Source: Oscillospiraceae bacterium
GTDB lineage: Bacteria; Bacillota; Clostridia; Oscillospirales; Ruminococcaceae
Length of the DNA stretch: 46,866 nt
Reading direction: 5' to 3'
NCBI GenBank assembly: GCA_900770195.1
Contig: CAAGJI010000075.1
Location: forward strand, 1-46,866
Positions 40,468-46,866 of the stretch are shown here, piece by piece. A program made the translations under genes and the position numbers. Every line of letters begins with the position of its first letter. Position 1 is the stretch's first letter. The notes under the pieces were generated by a model. It searched no databases. It was not told the origin of the DNA and saw nothing but the letters and a program-made list of their open reading frames with translations.

Positions 40468-40899
40468 TTAAAATCCAAGCGAATCCATAAGTGACACCAT
40501 TTCAGAAATGTCGAATTCCGAATTAAACTCATCCCAGCTGTCCTTGCTCCAGATTTCAGCCTTGTCATCAGCACCGATAACAACTGCTTCCTTTTCAAGT
40601 GAAGCAAATTTTCTAAGTTCCGCAGGTATAAGGACTCTTCCCTGTTTATCAGGAACAAGTTCCGCTGCACCTGAAAAAAGCCATCTTTTAACAGCAGCAC
40701 CCTTTGATTCAGGCAACTCAGATACTTTCTCTGAAAGTTTTTCCCAGCCTTCAATCGAATAAACTGTGAGGCATCTTTTGTCAGTACCCCTTGTAACGAT
40801 AAAAGTGTCACCAAGTATTTCACGCAACTTAGTAGGAAAACTCATTCTGCCTTTTGCATCGAGATTGTGATAATATGTACCTGTCAATATTCCAAGCAT
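40468..40899 (-). CDS. mraZ: Transcriptional regulator MraZ
   Basis: A 143-residue dimeric AbrB-like protein with two SpoVT/AbrB-type repeats that binds DNA before its own gene. Segments YYHNLDAKGRMSFPTKLRE and ELVPDKQGRVLIPAELRKFA are the two repeat signatures. The ATG at 40899 (MLGILTGTYYHN) is taken; a TTG 3 nt earlier is better spaced from AAAGG and cannot be excluded. It is the first gene of the dcw cluster, under a 17-bp-spaced promoter with GTGG repeats downstream of it. Confidence 0.96.
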   Translation of the reverse strand: MLGILTGTYYHNLDAKGRMSFPTKLREILGDTFIVTRGTDKRCLTVYSIEGWEKLSEKVSELPESKGAAVKRWLFSGAAELVPDKQGRVLIPAELRKFASLEKEAVVIGADDKAEIWSKDSWDEFNSEFDISEMVSLMDSLGF

Positions 40900-40942
40900 C
40901 AAAATCACAGCCTTTCCGCCAATTGCCGAACTAAGTCATCTT

Positions 40943-40980
40943 GTGCCACCGTTTTGGCACACTTCACCACTTTTTACCAC
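40943..40980 (-). promoter_or_regulatory. Candidate MraZ operator and leader hairpin
   Basis: On the minus strand GTGG, GTGG, GTGT and GTGG start at 40980, 40970, 40962 and 40949. MraZ binds tandem short G-rich repeats near its own promoter in other bacteria; spacing here (10, 8, 13) is irregular. A hairpin TGTGCCA/TGGCACA (7 bp, 40943-40962) overlaps the last two. Confidence 0.4.
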
Positions 40981-40987
40981 GTATTAT

Positions 40988-41016
40988 ATTATATACTATT
41001 TTGATTAAAAAATCAA
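40988..41016 (-). promoter_or_regulatory. Promoter of the dcw cluster
   Basis: On the reverse strand, TTGATT (41011-41016), a 17-nt spacer and TATAAT (40988-40993), about 90 nt before mraZ. Confidence 0.75.
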
Positions 41017-41089
41017 CCTCTTTTTTGTATTTTTATATCTAAACATTTTTGCATAAATAAATGAATTTTTATAAAACTTGCACAAAAGA

Positions 41090-41122
41090 AAAAAGGAGAT
41101 CGCACATAGTGATCTCCTTTTT
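41090..41122 (-). terminator. Terminator of tuf
   Basis: A perfect 12-bp stem AAAAAGGAGATC/GATCTCCTTTTT with a 9-nt loop; in the minus strand the T run continues as TTTTTTCTTTTG. It lies 30 nt after the tuf stop codon. Confidence 0.9.
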
Positions 41123-41151
41123 GTTATAAAACAGTATTATTAAAATACAAA

Positions 41152-42351
41152 TTATTCAATAACTTCTGTAACAGTACCTGAACCAACTGTTCTACCGCCT
41201 TCACGAATAGCGAAACGAAGTCCTTCTTCGATAGCGATTGGAGCAATAAGTTCAACTGTCATTGAAACGTTATCACCAGGTGTGCACATTTCAACGCCTT
41301 CTGGAAGTGTGATTGTACCTGTAACGTCAGTTGTTCTGAAATAGAACTGTGGTCTGTAGTTGTTGAAGAAAGGTGTATGACGGCCGCCTTCATCCTTCTT
41401 TAAAACGTAAACCTGTCCCTTGAACTTTGTGTGTGGGTGAATTGAACCTGGCTTAGCAAGAACCTGTCCTCTTTCGATCTGATCTCTTGTGATACCACGA
41501 AGAAGAGCACCGATGTTATCGCCTGCTTCAGCGTAGTCAAGAGTCTTACGGAACATTTCGATACCAGTAACAACTGTTGAAAGCTTTTCATCCTTAAGAC
41601 CAACGAGTTCAACAGGGTCGTTAAGGTTGAGTTTTCCTCTTTCAACTCTACCTGTAGCAACTGTACCACGACCTGTGATTGTCATTGTATCTTCAACAGG
41701 CATAAGGAAAGGCTTGTCTTCATCTCTTTCAGGAGTTGGGATATATTCGTCAACTGCATCCATAAGATCAAGAATTGGCTTGTATGCTGGGTTTGAAATA
41801 TCATCAGGAGCCTGAAGAGCTGCAAGAGCTGAACCTGTGATAATCGGAACATTGTCACCGTCAAAGTCATAGCTTGAAAGAAGGTCACGGATGTCCATTT
41901 CAACGAGTTCAAGAAGTTCAGGGTCATCAACCTGATCAGCCTTGTTCATGAATACAACGATAGCTGGAACGCCAACCTGACGAGCAAGAAGGATGTGTTC
42001 ACGAGTCTGAGCCATAGGACCATCTGAAGCAGCAACAACGAGGATAGCACCATCCATCTGTGCAGCACCTGTGATCATGTTCTTTACATAGTCAGCGTGG
42101 CCTGGGCAGTCAACGTGTGCGTAGTGTCTCTTGTCTGTTTCATATTCAACGTGAGCTGTGTTGATTGTGATACCACGTTCTCTTTCTTCTGGAGCCTTAT
42201 CGATCATATCGTAAGCTTCGTATTCAGCCTGACCCTTAAGAGCAAGTGTCTTTGTGATAGCTGCTGTAAGAGTTGTTTTACCGTGGTCAACGTGACCAAT
42301 TGTACCAATGTTTACGTGTGGCTTGGTTCTTTCAAATTTTTCTTTAGCCAT
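41152..42351 (-). CDS. tuf: Elongation factor Tu
   Basis: A 399-residue GTPase that delivers aminoacyl-tRNA to the ribosome. G1 GHVDHGKTTL, the switch I RGITINTAHVEY, G3 DCPGHADYVKNM, G4 NKAD and the domain 2/3 sequences are all canonical. AAGGAGG lies before the ATG. It follows fusA but has its own promoter within a large dyad (42386-42434), which separates its high expression from the str operon. Confidence 0.99.
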   Translation of the reverse strand: MAKEKFERTKPHVNIGTIGHVDHGKTTLTAAITKTLALKGQAEYEAYDMIDKAPEERERGITINTAHVEYETDKRHYAHVDCPGHADYVKNMITGAAQMDGAILVVAASDGPMAQTREHILLARQVGVPAIVVFMNKADQVDDPELLELVEMDIRDLLSSYDFDGDNVPIITGSALAALQAPDDISNPAYKPILDLMDAVDEYIPTPERDEDKPFLMPVEDTMTITGRGTVATGRVERGKLNLNDPVELVGLKDEKLSTVVTGIEMFRKTLDYAEAGDNIGALLRGITRDQIERGQVLAKPGSIHPHTKFKGQVYVLKKDEGGRHTPFFNNYRPQFYFRTTDVTGTITLPEGVEMCTPGDNVSMTVELIAPIAIEEGLRFAIREGGRTVGSGTVTEVIE

Positions 42352-42385
42352 TGGAAATTTCCTCCTTAAATGTGTTTATCTTGCA

Positions 42386-42434
42386 TTGATAAATCTGATA
42401 TTGATATTATATCAGATTTTATCAATAATTGCAA
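42386..42434 (-). promoter_or_regulatory. tuf promoter embedded in a large dyad
   Basis: On the reverse strand, TTGCAA (42429-42434), a 17-nt spacer and TATAAT (42406-42411). A dyad with 16-bp arms (42386-42401 and 42409-42425, one bulge) surrounds the -10 box. AATCTGATATAATAT and the TTGCAA box are shared with the rpmB promoter. The stop of fusA is about 60 nt away. Confidence 0.75.
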
Positions 42435-42491
42435 TAGTTTTTTTATTTTTTTACAAAAATATTTTTTATTTAATTAAGGCTTAAAGGTTAA

Positions 42492-44576
42492 TTAGTCATT
42501 ACCCTTGTTACGTGAAGCCATAATCTTTTCAGCAATGTTCTTTGGAACTTCAAGATAGCTGTGTGGTTCCATCGAATACTGACCACGACCCTGTGTATTT
42601 GAACGGAGGTCGTTTGTATATCCAAACATTTCTGAAAGCGGAACAAGTGCATCAATCTGAACAGTACCGCTTCTTGTTTCCTGACCCTGAATCTGACCAC
42701 GGCGTGAGCTGAGGTCGCCGATAACAGTACCTGTATAGTCATCAGGAACAATAACAGAAACCTTCATAATAGGTTCCATAAGAACTGAGTTAGCCTTCTT
42801 TAATGCTTCCTTGAAAGCCATAGAACCGGCGATCTGGAATGCCATTTCTGAAGAGTCAACTTCATGATATGAACCATCATAAAGTTCAACCTTAACATCA
42901 ACAACAGGATATCCTGCAAGAATACCTGACTGCATAGCACCCTGAATACCCTTGTCTACTGATGGGATATATTCCTTAGGAATAGCACCACCAACAACCT
43001 TGTTAATAAATTCATAACCCTTGCCTGATTCGTTAGGTGAAACACGGATCTTAACGTGACCGTACTGACCCTTACCACCTGACTGTCTTGCATACTTGTG
43101 GTCGATATCTGCTGTACCCTTGATTGTTTCCTTGTATGAAACCTGTGGAGCACCAACATTTGCTTCAACCTTAAATTCACGAAGAAGTCTGTCTACGATG
43201 ATATCAAGGTGAAGTTCACCCATTCCGGCAATGATTGTCTGTCCTGATTCTTCATCAGTCCATGTTCTGAATGTAGGGTCTTCTTCAGCGAGTTTGCTGA
43301 GTGCAATACCCATTTTTTCCTGACCTGCTTTTGTCTTTGGTTCAATAGCAAGCTGGATAACTGGATCAGGGAATTCCATGGATTCAAGAATAACAGGATT
43401 CTTTTCATCACAAAGAGTATCACCGGTTGTTGTATTTTTAAGACCAACAACAGCTGCAATATCTCCTGCATAAACTGTTTCAATATCTTTTCTGTGGTTA
43501 GAATGCATCTGAACTATACGACCCATTCTTTCCTTCTGGTCTTTTGTTGCATTAAGTACAGATGAACCTGCATCAACAGTACCTGAATATACTCTGAAGA
43601 AGCAAAGCTTACCAACAAACGGGTCAGTTGCAATCTTGAATGCAAGTGCTGAGAATGGTTCTGTATCTGATGAATGTCTGAATACTTCTTCTCCTGTATC
43701 AGGATCAACACCCTTGATTGATGGTACATCAAGTGGTGATGGCATATAGTCAACTATAGCATCAAGAAGCTTCTGTACACCCTTGTTTTTATATGAAGTA
43801 CCGCATACAACCGGTACCATTGTATTGGCGATTGTTGATTTACGGATGCATCTCTTGATTTCATCAATTGTGATTTCTTCGTCAGCGAAGAACTTTTCCA
43901 TAATCTCATCGTCTTGTTCTGCAACGTGTTCAAGAAGGCTGTTTCTGTATTCTTCAGCCTTTTCCTTTAAGTCATCAGGAATTTCTTCAACTCTGATGTC
44001 TTTTCCAAGGTCATCATAATATACATAAGCCTTCATTTCGAGAAGGTCAACAATTCCCTTGAATTCATCTTCAGCACCGATAGGAAGCTGAATTGGAACT
44101 GCGTTACATTTAAGTCTGTCCTTCATCATGTCAACAACACGATAGAAGTCGGCACCCATGATGTCCATCTTATTTACATAAGCCATACGTGGAACGCCGT
44201 ATCTGTCAGCCTGTCTCCATACTGTTTCAGACTGTGGTTCAACACCGCCCTTAGCACAGAAAACAGTCACTGAACCGTCAAGTACACGAAGTGAACGTTC
44301 AACTTCAACTGTGAAGTCAACGTGACCAGGTGTATCAATAATATTGATTCTATGGCCACCCCAGAATGCAGTAGTAGCAGCAGAAGTAATTGTGATACCT
44401 CTTTCCTGTTCCTGTTCCATCCAGTCCATTGTTGCAGCACCTTCATGAGTTTCACCAATCTTGTGGTTTACACCTGTATAGAAAAGTATACGCTCAGTTG
44501 TAGTTGTTTTACCTGCATCAATGTGCGCCATTATACCAATATTTCGAGTATCTTCAAGTGAACAATCTCTTGGCAT
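42492..44576 (-). CDS. fusA: Elongation factor G
   Basis: A 694-residue GTPase catalysing translocation. Canonical G motifs are AHIDAGKTTTTERIL (G1), RGITITSAATTAFW (switch I), DTPGHVDFTVEVERS (G3) and NKMD (G4), followed by the domain II-V sequences. The end GQGRGQYSMEPHSYLEVP is typical. It lies 30 nt after rpsG in the str operon. Confidence 0.99.
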   Translation of the reverse strand: MPRDCSLEDTRNIGIMAHIDAGKTTTTERILFYTGVNHKIGETHEGAATMDWMEQEQERGITITSAATTAFWGGHRINIIDTPGHVDFTVEVERSLRVLDGSVTVFCAKGGVEPQSETVWRQADRYGVPRMAYVNKMDIMGADFYRVVDMMKDRLKCNAVPIQLPIGAEDEFKGIVDLLEMKAYVYYDDLGKDIRVEEIPDDLKEKAEEYRNSLLEHVAEQDDEIMEKFFADEEITIDEIKRCIRKSTIANTMVPVVCGTSYKNKGVQKLLDAIVDYMPSPLDVPSIKGVDPDTGEEVFRHSSDTEPFSALAFKIATDPFVGKLCFFRVYSGTVDAGSSVLNATKDQKERMGRIVQMHSNHRKDIETVYAGDIAAVVGLKNTTTGDTLCDEKNPVILESMEFPDPVIQLAIEPKTKAGQEKMGIALSKLAEEDPTFRTWTDEESGQTIIAGMGELHLDIIVDRLLREFKVEANVGAPQVSYKETIKGTADIDHKYARQSGGKGQYGHVKIRVSPNESGKGYEFINKVVGGAIPKEYIPSVDKGIQGAMQSGILAGYPVVDVKVELYDGSYHEVDSSEMAFQIAGSMAFKEALKKANSVLMEPIMKVSVIVPDDYTGTVIGDLSSRRGQIQGQETRSGTVQIDALVPLSEMFGYTNDLRSNTQGRGQYSMEPHSYLEVPKNIAEKIMASRNKGND

Positions 44577-44606
44577 AAAATCCTCCTGATAATTGTAAGG
44601 CAGATA

Positions 44607-45077
44607 TTACCAACGGTAATGAGCAAACGCCTTGTTTGCTTCTGCCATCTTGTGTGTATCGTCACGCTTCTTGCAAGCACCGCCTGTGCTGTTAAGAGCA
44701 TCAAGGATTTCTCCTGCAAGACGTTCCTTCATTGTTCTTTCATTTCTCTCTCTTGAATACTTAGTGATCCAACGGAGACCTAATGTCTGGCGGCGTTCCG
44801 GGCGAACTTCCATAGGTACCTGATATGTGGCACCACCCATTCTGCGAGCCTTTACTTCGAGTACAGGCATAACATTTTCCATAGCCTGTTCGAACATTTC
44901 GAGTGCATCCTTGCCTGTTTTTTCAGCAACTATATCGAATGCATCATAAACGATTTTCTGAGCAACACCCTTTTTACCGTCTATCATAATATTGTTGATA
45001 AGACGTGTAACGAGCTTTGAGCCGTATACAGGGTCCTGCAGTACATCACGCTTTGCGATATTACCTCTTCTTGGCAT
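44607..45077 (-). CDS. rpsG: 30S ribosomal protein S7
   Basis: A 156-residue small-subunit head protein. The start MPRRGNIAKRDVLQDPVYGS and the segment EVRPERRQTLGLRWI are diagnostic. The ATG at 45077 has GGAGGG upstream; the longer in-frame start at 45113 is not supported. In E. coli S7 represses translation of its own operon by binding between rpsL and rpsG; a structured gap lies at that place here. Confidence 0.98.
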   Translation of the reverse strand: MPRRGNIAKRDVLQDPVYGSKLVTRLINNIMIDGKKGVAQKIVYDAFDIVAEKTGKDALEMFEQAMENVMPVLEVKARRMGGATYQVPMEVRPERRQTLGLRWITKYSRERNERTMKERLAGEILDALNSTGGACKKRDDTHKMAEANKAFAHYRW

Positions 45078-45126
45078 TTCGCTTCCCTCCTTCATAATAA
45101 TAAATGAAATCATAGGTACTCGTTCT

Positions 45127-45263
45127 AACAGATTACTCTGTTTTGACCGTCAGGCCATTTAGGAAAAATATAAATATATTTTTATGCAGCAATATTGCAA
45201 ACCGTGATGGTCTGCAGACTGAACTCCAAAATATATAAATAAGTTTCCCACAAATTCCTGTGG
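45127..45263 (-). promoter_or_regulatory. Hairpins in the rpsL-rpsG gap
   Basis: The gap 45078-45302 contains three clear hairpins: AACAGA-TTAC-TCTGTT (45127-45142), GCAGACC-ATCAC-GGTTTGC on the minus strand (45197-45215) and CCACA/TGTGG (45248-45263). It has no gene and no T-run terminator. Location matches the S7 feedback site of the str operon in E. coli; function here is inference. Confidence 0.45.
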
Positions 45264-45302
45264 TATAACTGTATCCTATCTTTTAATTTTGCAGTTTTAA
45301 GA

Positions 45303-45725
45303 TTACTTCTTTCCTGCCTTCGGACGCTTTGCACCGTACTTTGAACGGCTCTGCATTCTGTTTGCAACGCCCTGTGCATCGAGTGTGCCTCTGATGATGT
45401 GGTAACGTACACCTGGGAGATCCTTAACACGTCCGCCACGAATAAGAACAACGCTGTGTTCCTGAAGGTTGTGACCGATACCTGGAATATATGAAGTTAC
45501 TTCATATCCGTTTGTAAGCTTAACTCTGGCGATCTTTCTCATAGCTGAGTTAGGCTTCTTAGGTGTTGCTGTACGAACAGCTGTACAAACGCCTCTCTTC
45601 TGTGGTGAGCTCTGGTTTGTTAAAGTCTTTTTCTTAGCATTGTAGCCCTTCTGAAGTGCTGGTGCTGTAGACTTTGTTTCCTGTGCTTTTCTACCCTTAC
45701 GAACCAACTGGTTAAATGTAGGCAT
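45303..45725 (-). CDS. rpsL: 30S ribosomal protein S12
   Basis: A 140-residue decoding-centre protein. The start MPTFNQLVRKGRK, TPKKPNSAMRKIARVKL and IPGIGHNLQEHSVVLIRGGR, and the C-terminus SRSKYGAKRPK, are canonical. The Lys residues of TPKKPN (streptomycin-resistance site in other bacteria) are wild-type. It opens the str operon behind a full-consensus promoter. GGAGG precedes the ATG. Confidence 0.99.
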   Translation of the reverse strand: MPTFNQLVRKGRKAQETKSTAPALQKGYNAKKKTLTNQSSPQKRGVCTAVRTATPKKPNSAMRKIARVKLTNGYEVTSYIPGIGHNLQEHSVVLIRGGRVKDLPGVRYHIIRGTLDAQGVANRMQSRSKYGAKRPKAGKK

Positions 45726-45779
45726 TTTCCTTCCTCCTTTTTAAGTAATATAGCGAACTTTTCACAGTACGCATCTATT

Positions 45780-45808
45780 ATTATATTACTTTTTGACCCA
45801 AATGTCAA
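45780..45808 (-). promoter_or_regulatory. Promoter of the str operon
   Basis: On the reverse strand, TTGACA (45803-45808), a 17-nt spacer and TATAAT (45780-45785): full consensus, divergent from the phosphorylase promoter. Confidence 0.85.
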
Positions 45809-45878
45809 GTGACTTTTTTATTTTTAATACAATTTTTAATTTTTGTAGATTTTAACATTATGTTTAAACACTTTCAAC

Positions 45879-45907
45879 TTGATTTTCAACAATTTATATG
45901 TTATAAT
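45879..45907 (+). promoter_or_regulatory. Promoter of the nucleoside phosphorylase gene
   Basis: TTGATT (45879-45884), a 17-nt spacer and TATAAT (45902-45907), 33 nt before the start codon. Confidence 0.75.
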
Positions 45908-45940
45908 ATACCTATAATTTTCTTGAAAGAAGGTATTCAT

Positions 45941-46681
45941 ATGGAAATAAATAATAAAATGTATCACATTGGTTTAAATGCCGGCGATATTGAAAACGCC
46001 GAAACTGCATTAATAGCAGGCGATCCGGCAAGAATTGAAAAAATTGCAGAACATTTTGATAAATACAAATTTTTAGGATTTAATCGTGAATACAAATCAT
46101 ATCTTGCATACGAAAAAAATACTCCTATTCTCATTATGTCAGTCGGAATGGGCGGACCGTCCGCCGCCATCGGCGTTGAAGAAATGGCTCAGATAGGCAT
46201 AAAAAATATAATCCGAATAGGAACTTGTGGCGGAATGCAAAAAGATGTTGTCGCAGGCGATATAGTAATTGCAAACGCTGCCATACGTGCCGAAGGAACA
46301 AGTCTTGAATATATGCCGATTGAATTTCCCGCATGTGCCGATTTTGAATTGACCTGTTCATTAAAAAATTCAGCCGAAAAGCTGAATTTCAAATATCATA
46401 TCGGAACTGTTCATTGCAAAGACAGTTTTTACGGACAACACGAACCATCAAGAATGCCCGTCGGCAAAATGCTTGAATACAAATGGAACGCCTGGAAAAT
46501 GGGCGGAACATTGGCAAGTGAAATGGAAACTGCCGCACTTTTTGTTGTTTCTTCCGTACTCGGAATAAAATCCGCAGCAGTTTTATTATGTGTATGGAAT
46601 CAGGAACTTGAATATAATTCAACCGACTTTGATACAGAAAAAGCAGTAAAAACAGCTGTTGATGTTGTTAAAAATATATAA
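45941..46681 (+). CDS. Nucleoside phosphorylase, uridine phosphorylase type
   Basis: A 246-residue member of the NP-I family, which cleaves nucleosides with phosphate to base and ribose-1-phosphate. Family segments are GDPARIEKIAEHF (phosphate loop with the Arg), MSVGMGGPSAAIGVEEMA, RIGTCGG and SEMETAALFVVSSV (ribose-binding Glu-Met-Glu). Length and pattern fit udp rather than hexameric purine deoD, but specificity is not certain. The ATG at 45941 (MEINNKMYHIGL) has AGAAGG about 7 nt upstream; the in-frame stretch before it is intergenic. A terminator follows. Confidence 0.88.
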   Translation: MEINNKMYHIGLNAGDIENAETALIAGDPARIEKIAEHFDKYKFLGFNREYKSYLAYEKNTPILIMSVGMGGPSAAIGVEEMAQIGIKNIIRIGTCGGMQKDVVAGDIVIANAAIRAEGTSLEYMPIEFPACADFELTCSLKNSAEKLNFKYHIGTVHCKDSFYGQHEPSRMPVGKMLEYKWNAWKMGGTLASEMETAALFVVSSVLGIKSAAVLLCVWNQELEYNSTDFDTEKAVKTAVDVVKNI

Positions 46682-46686
46682 AAAAA

Positions 46687-46711
46687 CGCCCCACATCAAG
46701 AGATGCGGGGC
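46687..46711. terminator. Terminator between the phosphorylase gene and 5S rRNA
   Basis: GCCCCACATC/GATGCGGGGC stem with one mismatch; T-rich on the plus side (TTTATTGT) and A-rich (TTTTTTT in the minus strand) on the other, so it can serve both convergent units. Confidence 0.8.
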
Positions 46712-46719
46712 TTTATTGT

Positions 46720-46835
46720 ACCGGCACAGACCTATTTTCCCGGGTCGTCACCAACCAAGTATCTTCGGCACTAAGGAGCTTAACTTCCGTGTTCGGAATG
46801 GGTACAGGTGGGTCCTCCTCGTCATTTACACCGGT
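46720..46835 (-). rRNA. rrf: 5S ribosomal RNA
   Basis: About 116 nt. The reverse complement reads as 5S: terminal helix CCGGTG/TGCCGG, CCCATTCCGAACACGGAAGTTAAG in two overlapping stretches (46786-46809 region), and a helix D/E ending GGGAAAATAGG. The gene lies at the window edge, read leftward, so 16S and 23S should lie beyond 46866. Confidence 0.95.
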
Positions 46836-46866
46836 TAAAAAAACTTTTTGAAAAATTAAACAGAAT

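Noticed and set aside
1..46866. CRISPR arrays, prophage or insertion sequences
   Set aside because: No regularly spaced repeats, transposase or integrase motifs were seen on either strand.

Overview
The window reads as chromosomal DNA of a low-GC, Gram-positive anaerobe of the class Clostridia, most like Ruminococcus and relatives (Oscillospiraceae). The evidence is AT-rich intergenic DNA, strong AGGAGG ribosome binding sites, many near-consensus sigma-A promoters with 17-bp spacers, ScpA/ScpB, RqcH, a PASTA-bearing SpoVD-type transpeptidase, a GerW/YtfJ sporulation-family domain, and families typical of this group (DUF3793, DUF2325, DUF2953). The taxon is inferred from gene content and style only. 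The MurE DNPR motif points to meso-diaminopimelate peptidoglycan. There is no prophage, insertion sequence, integrase or CRISPR array; this is a core-genome window.

Layout. 1-412: four tRNA genes (Val, Asp, Gly, Cys) read leftward from one consensus promoter. 433-7240 (minus): hslO, a methyltransferase, a small palindromic repeat, a membrane protein, secA, an SseB-like gene and rpmB. 7372-12576 (plus): a clostridial housekeeping run of site-2 protease, scpA, scpB, a DUF2953-YtfJ fused frame, a D-Ala-D-Ala carboxypeptidase and an RluB-type pseudouridine synthase. 12705-16079 (plus): a three-gene biotin-dependent carboxyltransferase operon. 16231-19017 (plus): metA, manC, cdd. 19054-21917 (minus): a GGDEF protein followed by a lipoprotein solute-binding protein. 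22066-23539 (minus): DUF2325, DUF3793 and flavodoxin genes under two copies of one palindromic operator. 23643-26840 (minus): trmK, nif3, rqcH. 27156-27620 (minus): a double zinc-ribbon protein behind a tRNA-like leader RNA. 27716-41016 (minus): the dcw cell wall and division cluster, mraZ-rsmH-ftsL-spoVD-murE-murF-mraY-ftsW-murG-divIB, then ftsZ with its own promoter. 41090-45808 (minus): the str operon rpsL-rpsG-fusA plus tuf with its own promoter. 45879-46711 (plus): a nucleoside phosphorylase. 46720-46835 (minus): 5S rRNA, the end of an rRNA operon that continues beyond the window.

The most unusual material is non-coding. Between ftsL and spoVD lies about 360 nt with a 12-bp closing helix, a competing downstream hairpin and an intrinsic terminator placed just before the spoVD ribosome binding site, the layout of a riboswitch or attenuator; I do not recognise its class. 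The zinc-ribbon gene has a 98-nt leader that folds like a distorted tRNA. The flavodoxin operon carries two matching operator-promoter modules. Other points of interest are the DUF2953-YtfJ frame with an internal ribosome binding site, a transcarboxylase-like operon without a membrane decarboxylase subunit, a cyclase and solute-binding protein pair without a permease, and hairpins between rpsL and rpsG.

All families were assigned by reading motifs; no database search was possible.
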